Shown: piece by piece, positions 53,872-61,817 of the stretch
Numbering within the stretch: position 1 is the stretch's first letter
How the letters are laid out: each line of letters starts with the position of its first letter
Assembly: GCF_024339125.1 (NCBI RefSeq)
Contig: NZ_CP101417.1
Span: 1,116,001 to 1,180,000, forward strand
Source: Xanthomonas hortorum
GTDB lineage: Bacteria > Pseudomonadota > Gammaproteobacteria > Xanthomonadales > Xanthomonadaceae
Direction of reading: 5' to 3'
DNA length: 64,000 nt
Made by a program: the position numbers and the translations under genes
Notes under the pieces: model-generated
Database searches by the model: none
The model's input: the letters and a program-made list of their open reading frames with translations, nothing else
Told to the model about the DNA's origin: nothing

Positions 53872-53900
53872 CTAGGTTTTGTTAGCCGCTCTTAGCTGCA

Positions 53901-55049
53901 TCAGCTCACAACAGGCACCGGCGCATCCGCTTCGATCACTTGCTCGCGCTTGAGTTCATCCCACACAGCTGCTGGAATCGCCACGCGCATCGACGCCGCA
54001 TTCGCATGCGCCTGCTCGGCCGTACGCGCGCCCGGAATTACCGCCGAGACCACTTGCGGTGCAGCGGCAAACTGCAGCGAGACGGTGCGTAGATCCACGC
54101 CGTGGCGGTCGCAGATGGCCAGCGCTTTCTGTCGCATGGCCGGCGCCCATTCCGGCACGCTGCCGTCGTAGAGATAACGCTCGCGCCCGGCCAGATAACC
54201 CGCCAACAGCGGCGCGCCAACGACGACCGAGGCGCCATGCTTGGCGATCTTCGGGAAGGTGTCGTGCAGTGCACGCGCGTGATCGAGCAGCGAGTACTGG
54301 CAGGCCAGCAGGAAGATGTCGGGGTCGGCTTCCTCGATCGCACGCAAGGCAGGTTCCGGACGATTGACGCCAAAACCCCAGGCCTTGATCAGGCCTTCCT
54401 TGCGCATCTTGCTCAGCTCGGGCATGGCGCCTTTCACCGCTTCGGCAAAGCGCTGTTCCCATGGCATGCCGAGATCTTTTTCGTTCTCCGGCGACAGATC
54501 GTGGATGTAGGCGATATCGATCTGCGACACACCCAGGCGCTGCAGGCTGTCTTCGATCGAGCGGCGCACGCCGGAGGCGCTGTAGTCGTAGCGATAGTCG
54601 AAGGGCGAGGGCTGCTGCCACATCGTCTTGGGCGGTTTGTCGGTCGCGGTGAGCAGGCGCCCGACCTTGGTCGACAGCACGTATTCGTCTGCGGCGTGAT
54701 TGTGCAGATGATGACCGGTGCGACGCTCCGACAACCCCAACCCGTACCACGGCGAGGTATCGAAATAACGCACGCCCGACTCCCACACCGCCGCCAGGGT
54801 CGCTTCGCTCTGCGCATCGCTGGTGGCTGCGAATCCATTGCCGATCGCCACGCCACCAAAGCCTAGACGGCTCGCAGGGCGATACCGCGCACCCTTGGTC
54901 GCTGCGTTGGCAGGCAGCTTCGATACGGTGGTTTTGCCGCGCGTCGGCATCACGCTGCCGGGCGCGGAGGACTGTGCCAACAATGGCGCAGCGGCCAACG
55001 CAGCGGTGCCGGCAGCGGCGGCGGAGAGGAATTGGCGACGTGTATTCAT
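53901..55049 (-). CDS. Exported aldo/keto reductase (Tat signal)
   Basis: 382 aa. Signal MNTRRQFLSAAAAGTAALAAAPLLAQ with a twin-arginine. AKR fold: GFGGVAIGNGF, VRYFDTSPWYGLGLSERRTG (Asp, Tyr of the active site), VLSTKVGRLL (Lys) and IDIAYIHDLS (His). The C-terminal cofactor segment is AVIPGARTAEQAHANAASM. Close relatives include L-fucose or D-threo-aldose dehydrogenases; a periplasmic sugar-oxidising role is possible next to the polysaccharide locus but unproven. Confidence 0.88.
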   Translation of the reverse strand: MNTRRQFLSAAAAGTAALAAAPLLAQSSAPGSVMPTRGKTTVSKLPANAATKGARYRPASRLGFGGVAIGNGFAATSDAQSEATLAAVWESGVRYFDTSPWYGLGLSERRTGHHLHNHAADEYVLSTKVGRLLTATDKPPKTMWQQPSPFDYRYDYSASGVRRSIEDSLQRLGVSQIDIAYIHDLSPENEKDLGMPWEQRFAEAVKGAMPELSKMRKEGLIKAWGFGVNRPEPALRAIEEADPDIFLLACQYSLLDHARALHDTFPKIAKHGASVVVGAPLLAGYLAGRERYLYDGSVPEWAPAMRQKALAICDRHGVDLRTVSLQFAAAPQVVSAVIPGARTAEQAHANAASMRVAIPAAVWDELKREQVIEADAPVPVVS

Positions 55050-55316
55050 GAGGACTCCTTGCGACGACTTGAGGCACTAGGGTGGCCCCGCATGCGTGCA
55101 GACAGGGTCATGGGTTTCAAACGTGCACAAGCGTTCAACAGATAGCCCGGGTGCGTGCCTATATGCCGCGTGAGGTCGGCGAACTCATGCGTTGCCAACA
55201 GCTTGCGTTCGTACTGTCAGTGCATGCTGGATCGAGCGTATCGAAGTCAGATGCACGCCATCGCACCGCGTCACCTGGATCGTGGCTCACCGCCTGTTGC
55301 AGGCATCTGTCCTGGA

Positions 55317-55781
55317 TCAACGCAGCTGTAGCACTTGCAGTTCCGCACGCGGCGGGCCATCGCCCAACCACAAGGTGCCCACACTGATCGGCAAGCTGAA
55401 GCGACGTGGGCCGGCGCTACCCGGATTGACGTACAGCACGCCGTCGCGCATATGCACCGATGGCTGGTGCGAATGACCGCTGACGATCACATCTGCCGCC
55501 ACATTGGGCGCCAGCGTTTTCAGATCGTGCAACACATGGAGACGCGCGCCTGCGATCCGCAGATCCAGCGTCTCGGGTAGCTCGGCTGCCCATGGCGTGT
55601 TGTCGATGTTTCCGGCGATCACGTGCAACGGCGCCAGCGCCTGCAGCGCGGTGAGGATCTCCGGCTTGCCCACATCGCCGGCATGGATGATGGCCGCGCA
55701 GCCCTGCAACGCGGCGACCGCCTCCGGCCGCAGCAAGCCGTGCGTGTCGGAGATCAGGCCAATGCGCAGTGGTGTGGACAT
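55317..55781 (-). CDS. YfcE/MJ0936-type metallophosphoesterase
   Basis: 154 aa from the ATG at 55781. Calcineurin-fold motifs: GLISDTHG, HAGDVGKPEI, GNID, VSGHSHQPS and NPGSAGPRR. Binds two metals and hydrolyses phosphodiesters in vitro; the cellular substrate of this small family is unknown. The flanking gaps (55050-55316 and 55782-55952) show no genes. Confidence 0.92.
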   Translation of the reverse strand: MSTPLRIGLISDTHGLLRPEAVAALQGCAAIIHAGDVGKPEILTALQALAPLHVIAGNIDNTPWAAELPETLDLRIAGARLHVLHDLKTLAPNVAADVIVSGHSHQPSVHMRDGVLYVNPGSAGPRRFSLPISVGTLWLGDGPPRAELQVLQLR

Positions 55782-56834
55782 TTCAACGCACCCAAACAAA
55801 CGTCAGCAGCGACAAGAAGCCAAGAATCGTACGTGACATACATGTCATCACACGTGGGTTGAGCTCAACCGGGCCCAGGTCTTCGGTCCGCAACACGCGC
55901 GTTGTGCATTGCAGCACTGCAATGCACTACAGCGCGCAGGCACAGCGACCGCTCACGGAGCGGCGCGATCTCCCCACGCCCAGACGCTGTTCGGATCGCC
56001 CTGCACTCCGCGCCGTTTGCTCGCGCGTGCCAGCTGCCAGTACGTCCATGCCAAGGCAAGCGCGATCAGGTCAACGCCGAGCACCGTTGCGTCCTGCCAC
56101 GGCAGCACCACACCGCGCGCGGAAAAACAGCTGGCTACCGGAATCAACGCCGTCAGTACGGCGCACGCCAGCAACACCTCGTAGGCGCCGCGTGCAGTGG
56201 GACGCAGCAAGGCCCACATCACCATGAGCGCGAAGACCGCGTAGTAGACATAACGCTCCTGTCCCTGCGGCAGAAACCGCGCCGCGATGAACAAGGCCGA
56301 GATGCCGGCGACGCTGCCCAGGCAGATGCCGACGGTGAGCCGCGCCATGGCGTGCGTGCGGCGCGGTTGATCGACCAGGCGACGTTTGCGGCGTGCCTCG
56401 ATCCACAACAGGTTGCCGCTGTAGAACAGGAACGCACCGCCCAGCCCCAGCAGGAAGTACAGCCACTGCACCGGCACATGCCCGAAATTGCCGAAATGCA
56501 GCGCCTGCAGCCCACGCAGTGCAGCGGTGCCGGCCGACATCGTCTTGGGCTCGAGCACCCGCAAGACATTGCCGGTTGCCGCTTCCAGTGCCACGCCGCC
56601 GAGCGTGTTGAGCTGGCGCTGATCGTGGTGGCCATAGACTTCCGCACGCGCATTGGCATCGCCGGCATCGTGAAACCCGATGCTTTCCGGCACAAACCCC
56701 GGGCTGGCTGCACGCGCCTTGTCCAGCAACACCGCGACCGGTAGTAACGGGGCGGCACGCTTGGCCGGTGCCACATGCGGGGTGAGCTCGAACTCCGGCT
56801 CCAGGATCTGCATCAACTTGCCGTCGAACACTAG

Positions 56835-57993
56835 GGATGGTCTGATCAACGGCATCGGAGGATGAGCCTAACCACATCGACCAGGCTGACGGCGCTCAGA
56901 TCCTCGATTTTTTTGCCGTTTCCGGCGCGTTTGCAGGGTGTTGCCCGGGTTACAGGCGCACGTTCCCCATCGTCGGCAGTAACTGCTTTCGCTTCATCCA
57001 CAGGTTCGATAGCGCAAACAAGGTCAGCACCTGCGCGGTGTTCTTGGCCAGGCCGCGATAGCGGACCTTGGTGTAGCCGAACTGGCGCTTGATCACCCGG
57101 AATGGATGCTCCACCTTCGCGCGCACGCTGGCCTTGAAGTGTTCCCAACGTCTTTCCCGAGCACGCTCGCGTTTGTTGCCGAGGGCTTGCATCGTCGAGG
57201 GCCTGGCGGCGATGAAGAATGCAGCCTTGCAGGCCTGCAGTTCTTCGCGTTTGTCCGCACCGGTGTAGCCGCTATCGCCGAACACGCTGTCTTCTTTGCC
57301 ATGCAGCAACGTGTGCATCACCGTGACATCGGCGACGTTGGCGGCTGTGCAATGGACGTGGTGCACCAACCCGGAAAATTCATCCACGCCGATGTGCGCC
57401 TTCATCCCGAAATACCACTGATTGCCCTTCTTGGTCTGATGCATCTCAGGGTCGCGCGCGTTGTCGGCATTCTTGGTCGAACTGGGCGCCGCGATCAGCG
57501 TCGCATCGACGATCGTGCCCGACCGCAGGCTCTGGCCCTTGCGCGCCAGATGCGCGTTGACCGCTTCCAGCATCCGCGCGGCAAGGCCATGGGTCTCCAG
57601 CAGGCGCCGAAAGTTGAGAATCGTGGTCTCGTCCGGAACGTTGTCCAAGCCACCGAGCTGGGCAAACCGCCGCAAGGTCGGGATCTCGTGCAGTGCTTCT
57701 TCCATCGCCGGATCGCTCAGCGCATACCACTGCTGCAGCAGATGAATCCGCAACATCGTCGCCAGTGCGTACGGCTGCCGACCTGGCCGGCCCGATACCG
57801 GATAGTGCGGCGCGATCAGACCGAGCAGTTGCTGCCACGGAACCACCTGCTCCATCTCGGCCAGAAAGATCTCGCGCCGGGTCTGCTTGCGCTTGCCCAG
57901 GCCCTCAGCGTCACCGAACGTCAGTTGCATGGATCACTCCTCAACATCAGGCGGGTAGTGTCGCGTATCTGTGGTGCGTTGTTCAGAGGTTCC
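56835..57993 (-). mobile_element. IS5-family insertion sequence, copy 3
   Basis: 1159 bp, same orientation as copy 1. Clean CTAG duplication (56831-56834 and 57994-57997). Inserted inside the PepSY gene. Transposase intact. Confidence 0.97.
56950..57930 (-). CDS. IS5-family transposase, copy 3
   Basis: 326 aa, intact, protein identical to copy 1. DDE and IS5 Y-R-E-K region present as in the other copies. Confidence 0.96.
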   Translation of the reverse strand: MQLTFGDAEGLGKRKQTRREIFLAEMEQVVPWQQLLGLIAPHYPVSGRPGRQPYALATMLRIHLLQQWYALSDPAMEEALHEIPTLRRFAQLGGLDNVPDETTILNFRRLLETHGLAARMLEAVNAHLARKGQSLRSGTIVDATLIAAPSSTKNADNARDPEMHQTKKGNQWYFGMKAHIGVDEFSGLVHHVHCTAANVADVTVMHTLLHGKEDSVFGDSGYTGADKREELQACKAAFFIAARPSTMQALGNKRERARERRWEHFKASVRAKVEHPFRVIKRQFGYTKVRYRGLAKNTAQVLTLFALSNLWMKRKQLLPTMGNVRL

Positions 57994-58665
57994 CTAGAAA
58001 CTGAAACGGTGCCAGCAGCAACACGCCCAGGCACAACACCGCACCGGACCAGGCGAAGATCACATGGAACGGCAGCGACAACATGCCGACCACGTTGTGC
58101 GCGTCCTGCCACAGGCGCTTGAGGTTGTGGCCCAGCCGCAGCGCGAACAGATCCTTGAAGAACACCGGCGCATACAACACTACCCCGCTGACCAGGGCCA
58201 GCCCGTACAGCACGCTGATCACGCCGAACAGATAGGTGCCGAACACCCGCGGCAGTCCGGCGGTGAAATGCAGGTCGTAAAGGAAATCGGCAAAACCCAC
58301 GCGCTGCGGCAACTCCTGCAGCGTGCCATCGGCGGCGTGTTGGTATTGGCGCATGCCGCCACTGGCATCGGCCTGCGCGCCATACCAATACAGCCGTGGA
58401 ATCGGCCCGTGTTCACCGGGCAGCAGCACCAGAAACGATTCGGCCACCTGCGGATGCTCGGCGATCACCGCGTCCAGCAAGGCCTGCGCTGCGGCGACCG
58501 GATCGGCTGGCGTCTTTTGCGTGACCTGTGGCGTGGCCTGCCAGTCGCTCAACGCATGCGTAAACACGGTGATGGCACCGGCATAGAAGGCGATAAACAA
58601 CGCCATGCCGGCGAGCAAACCCATCCAGCTATGCACGGAGAGAAACGCGCGCAAGGTCGATGCTT

Positions 58666-58938
58666 TCATGCGCTCAACTCCGTCCAGCCAAGTACCTTGA
58701 TGCCCGCGAGTACGATGTAGCACAGCAACGTCAGCCCACCGAGGACCATCCAGGCGCGTCCTGCGCTACGAAACACGAACGGCAGTGCCATTGCACCGAT
58801 CCACACCGGAAACATCAGCAGCAGCCACGCCAGCGTGTAGCTTTGCTGCGGCCCGGGCAGCAACAACGCGCACAAGCCGACCACACCGACCGCAAGCGGC
58901 AGGCCCAGCACCACGGCAGCCAACCATCTAGCCCACAT
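58666..58938 (-). CDS. Small membrane protein, DUF3649-like
   Basis: 90 aa from the ATG at 58938, three hydrophobic helices (WLAAVVLGLPLAVGVVGLCALLL, YTLAWLLLMFPVWIGAMALPFVF, AWMVLGGLTLLCYIVLAGI). The order DUF3325 > DUF3649 > PepSY-TM is a known iron-uptake-associated arrangement; the RSAGRAWMVLGG segment is DUF3649-like. Start overlaps the DUF3325-type gene by 11 bp; stop overlaps the PepSY start. Role unknown. Confidence 0.75.
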   Translation of the reverse strand: MWARWLAAVVLGLPLAVGVVGLCALLLPGPQQSYTLAWLLLMFPVWIGAMALPFVFRSAGRAWMVLGGLTLLCYIVLAGIKVLGWTELSA

Positions 58939-59227
58939 GACGCACCTGCCTGCGTTGCGCACGCGCCTGTTGCCAGACATCCAGATACGGCAGCGCCACC
59001 GCCACCAGCATCAGCGCGGTCACAGCGGCGAAGACGCCCGCCCACACACCCAGCGCACGGATGGCGCAGGCCAGCGACAACACCAGCAACACGCTGCCAC
59101 CGCTGCGCAACAGGCGCGCAGACAATCGGCGCCGCAGTACGAGACGTTGATGCGTGGTTGCCAGATAAAACGCAAAAGCCGAGGCGGCAGCGGCGAGCAG
59201 ATACAAAAACGTCATCAGGCTGCTCAT
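58928..59227 (-). CDS. Small membrane protein, DUF3325-like
   Basis: 99 aa from the ATG at 59227. Three helices; N-terminal MSSLMTFLYLLAAAASAFAFYLATTHQRLVLRRRLSARLLRSGGSVLLVLSL fits DUF3325. Usually sits with PepSY and a TonB receptor, but no receptor gene is next to it here. Confidence 0.75.
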   Translation of the reverse strand: MSSLMTFLYLLAAAASAFAFYLATTHQRLVLRRRLSARLLRSGGSVLLVLSLACAIRALGVWAGVFAAVTALMLVAVALPYLDVWQQARAQRRQVRHVG

Positions 59228-59415
59228 GCGCAAGCCTGCGTCGAGGTGGGCTCAGGCAGCGCACCAAGCCGGGCAGGACATCGGTAGCCACATCGCGCGG
59301 TCGCACGCAGTGGCTGTGCCGTGCACACCGCTGCATGCGCGCAGCCACTGTTGCGCGCAGCGCAGAAAGCGGACTCAACAGGCAAACCAACACTCACAGC
59401 AATCAAAACGCCCAC
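59224..59415 (-). CDS. Possible small Cys-rich exported ORF
   Basis: About 63 aa from a GTG at 59415 (TTG at 59421 also possible). Hydrophobic N-terminus (VGVLIAVSVGLPVESAF), then five scattered cysteines. Its TGA overlaps the DUF3325 ATG (ATGA), like the rest of the operon, which is the main support. No ribosome site stands out and no family was recognised. Confidence 0.25.
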   Translation of the reverse strand: MGVLIAVSVGLPVESAFCAARNSGCAHAAVCTAQPLRATARCGYRCPARLGALPEPTSTQACA

Positions 59416-59468
59416 GCACAACGCTCCCGCAAAGACGGTCGACGGAAGGCATGGCGGCGGCTGTGCCC

Positions 59469-59489
59469 GGCAGCCCTCCCAGGGCTGCC
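59469..59489. other. 9-bp perfect stem-loop
   Basis: GGCAGCCCT-CCC-AGGGCTGCC between glgB and the small iron operon, in the 391-bp gap 59228-59618. May insulate the two transcripts. Otherwise, apart from the possible ORF and the 59581 hairpin, the gap shows nothing. Confidence 0.5.
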
Positions 59490-59580
59490 TAAGAAGCGGA
59501 TGACAAAACTGCCGCGCGCCAATGAAGGCGTTCGCGGTGTTTCGTTCACCACTCTACGGCGCGCAATCTAACAGGTGCCA

Positions 59581-59607
59581 CACCGCCGGACCAGCAGTCC
59601 GGCGGTG
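59581..59607 (-). terminator. Terminator-like hairpin downstream of glgB
   Basis: CACCGCCGGAC and GTCCGGCGGTG, a perfect 11-bp stem with a 5-nt loop, 12 bp after the glgB stop. No T tract. Confidence 0.6.
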
Positions 59608-59618
59608 TATGCGATGCA

Positions 59619-61817
59619 TCAGCCGTGCGGGGTCAGCACGATGACGCCCAGCGGCGGCAACAGCAGCGGCAGCGATTGTGCCTGGCCATGCATGGATTGC
59701 TGCTCTGCAGTGACCACACCGCCATTGCCCAGATTGGCACCGCCGTAGATACCGGCGTCGCTATTGAACACTTCGCGCCATTGACCGCTCTGCGGCACGC
59801 CAATGCGATAACCGTGCTGCACCAGCGGGGTGAAGTTGATCACCACCAACACCGGCGCATCGCCGCGCTTGCCCTTGCGCAGGAACGCAACCACGCTGTT
59901 GGCGGCATCATCGCCCACCACCCACGCAAATCCGGACGGATCGTCGTCGTAGGCGTGCAGCGCGGGGTATTCGACATACAGTCGATTCAGATCGCGTACC
60001 AGCGTCTGCACACCGCGGTGGCGCGGGTCGTCGAGTAGATGCCACGGGATGCCGCCGTCATGATTCCATTCGGTCGGTTGGCCGAACTCGCAGCCCATGA
60101 ACAGCAACTTGCGCCCGGGGTGGGTGAACATGAAACCCAGATACGCACGCAGATTGGCGAAGCGCTGCCAATCGTCGCCCGGCATACGGCCCAGCAGCGA
60201 GCCCTTGCCGTGCACCACTTCGTCGTGCGAGATCGGCAGCACGAAGCGCTCCGAATACGCATAGACCATGCTGAAGGTCAGCTCGCCGTGGTGATAACGG
60301 CGGTAGATCGGATCCAGCGCGGCGTAGTGCAAGGTGTCGTGCATCCAGCCCATGTTCCACTTGTAGTGGAAGCCCAGCCCGCCATGCGCCACATCGGCGG
60401 TCACACCGGGGAACGCGGTGGATTCCTCCGCGATCATCACCGCACCAGGCGCATGCTCGCGCACCACCTCGTTGAGCCGGCGCAGGAACGCGATGGTTTC
60501 GTAATTCTCGCGCCCGCCGTGGATGTTGGGCACCCACTCGCCGGCATTGCGGCTGTAATCGCGGTACAGCATCGAGGCCACCGCATCCACGCGCAGGCCG
60601 TCGACGTGGAAGCGCTGCAGAAATTCCAATGCGCTGGCGATCAGGAACCCGGAGACCTCGCGGCGCCCGTGGTTGTAGATCAGCGTATTCCAGTCGCGAT
60701 GGAAGCCTTCGCGCGGGTCGGCATGCTCGTACAGCGCCGTGCCGTCGAAATGCGCCAGGCCGTGTGCGTCGGTGGGGAAATGCGCCGGCACCCAATCGAC
60801 GATCACACCGATCCCGTCGCGATGGCAGCGCTCGACGAAGCGGGCGAAGCCATCCGGCGAGCCGAAGCGCGCGGTGGGCGCAAACAGCCCCAACGGTTGA
60901 TAGCCCCACGAGCCGCCGAACGGATGTTCGGTCACCGGCATCAGCTCAACGTGCGTGAAGCCCATATCGGCCACGTACGGAATCAGGCGATCGGCAAGCC
61001 CGTCCCAATCCAGGTCCACGCCTTCTTCGCGCAGCCAGGAGCCGGCGTGGATCTCGTAGATGCTCATCGGTGCGTCGTGCGCCTGACGGCGTGCGCGTGT
61101 GGCCATCCAGCCGTCGTCGTTCCACTGATGCGGCGTGGGGTCAGCCACGATCGAAGCGGTGCCCGGAGCAAGCTCCGCACGCCGCGCCACCGGGTCGGCC
61201 TTGGCAGGCAACTCATTTCCATGCGGGCCGCGCAGCTGGTACTTGTAATGCGCCCCAGGGCCGACATCGGGCACGAACAACTCCCACACGCCGGACTGAT
61301 GCCGCAGCCGCATCGGATGCCGGCGCGCGTCCCAGCTATTGAAATCGCCCACCACCGCCACGCGTGTGGCATTCGGTGCCCATACCGCAAAGCGCGTGCC
61401 GCGCACGCCATCGACCTCGATCGCATTGGCGCCGAGTGCATCGGCCAGTTGCAGATGATGGCCTTCGCTGATCAGGTGCAGATCGAAGTCGCTGAGTTGC
61501 GGCCCGAACGCAAACGGGTCGGCGGTGTCCTGCTCGCCACCGGGCCAGCCGATGCGCAGGCGATAAGCGCCTTGCGCCGGCAACTCGCCAGCGAACAGGC
61601 CCGGCTCCGGGCCTGCCTCCAGCGCGATGACCTGCCCTTCGTCGAGCACTGCATTGACGTAGTTGGCGCCCGGTTGGTAGGTGCGCAGCACCCGTCCGCT
61701 GTCGGTCGGGTGCGCGCCCAGGATGGCGAATGCATCGCCATGGCGTGCCTCGGCCAGGGCGCGGGTCGCGCCGGGGTCCCATCGATTGGTCACTGCTGTC
61801 ATCACTCCACTCATCAT
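59619..61817 (-). CDS. glgB: 1,4-alpha-glucan branching enzyme
   Basis: 732 aa from ATG 61817; ATG 61802 is an alternative. It introduces alpha-1,6 branches in glycogen. N-terminal CBM48 and linker region (about 15-235), then the GH13 barrel: nucleophile Asp411 in [14 protein letters not shown], acid Glu464 in MIAEES, and HDE (from His531) in [12 protein letters not shown]. The C-terminal beta domain ends the protein. Start overlaps the stop of the trehalose synthase gene (ATGA), matching a shared trehalose-to-glycogen route. Confidence 0.97.
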   Translation of the reverse strand: MMSGVMTAVTNRWDPGATRALAEARHGDAFAILGAHPTDSGRVLRTYQPGANYVNAVLDEGQVIALEAGPEPGLFAGELPAQGAYRLRIGWPGGEQDTADPFAFGPQLSDFDLHLISEGHHLQLADALGANAIEVDGVRGTRFAVWAPNATRVAVVGDFNSWDARRHPMRLRHQSGVWELFVPDVGPGAHYKYQLRGPHGNELPAKADPVARRAELAPGTASIVADPTPHQWNDDGWMATRARRQAHDAPMSIYEIHAGSWLREEGVDLDWDGLADRLIPYVADMGFTHVELMPVTEHPFGGSWGYQPLGLFAPTARFGSPDGFARFVERCHRDGIGVIVDWVPAHFPTDAHGLAHFDGTALYEHADPREGFHRDWNTLIYNHGRREVSGFLIASALEFLQRFHVDGLRVDAVASMLYRDYSRNAGEWVPNIHGGRENYETIAFLRRLNEVVREHAPGAVMIAEESTAFPGVTADVAHGGLGFHYKWNMGWMHDTLHYAALDPIYRRYHHGELTFSMVYAYSERFVLPISHDEVVHGKGSLLGRMPGDDWQRFANLRAYLGFMFTHPGRKLLFMGCEFGQPTEWNHDGGIPWHLLDDPRHRGVQTLVRDLNRLYVEYPALHAYDDDPSGFAWVVGDDAANSVVAFLRKGKRGDAPVLVVINFTPLVQHGYRIGVPQSGQWREVFNSDAGIYGGANLGNGGVVTAEQQSMHGQAQSLPLLLPPLGVIVLTPHG

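Larger units (their letters stand above)
55953..58669 (-). pseudogene. PepSY-associated TM protein gene split by IS copy 3
   Basis: The start is ATG 58669, overlapping the upstream DUF3649-type stop (ATGA). The N-terminal part (58669-57994) has PepSY-TM features: MKASTLRAFLSVHSWMGLLAGMALFIAFYAGAITVF and RLYWYGAQ. The C-terminal part (56830-55953) continues with FDGKLMQILEPEFELTPH, a PepSY repeat and several helices. Removing the IS and one CTAG restores QFLVFDGKL in frame, giving 517 codons plus stop (1554 bp). PepSY-TM proteins are thought to reduce or handle ferric siderophores in the inner membrane. Probably inactive in this strain, though the damage is reversible. Confidence 0.92.
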
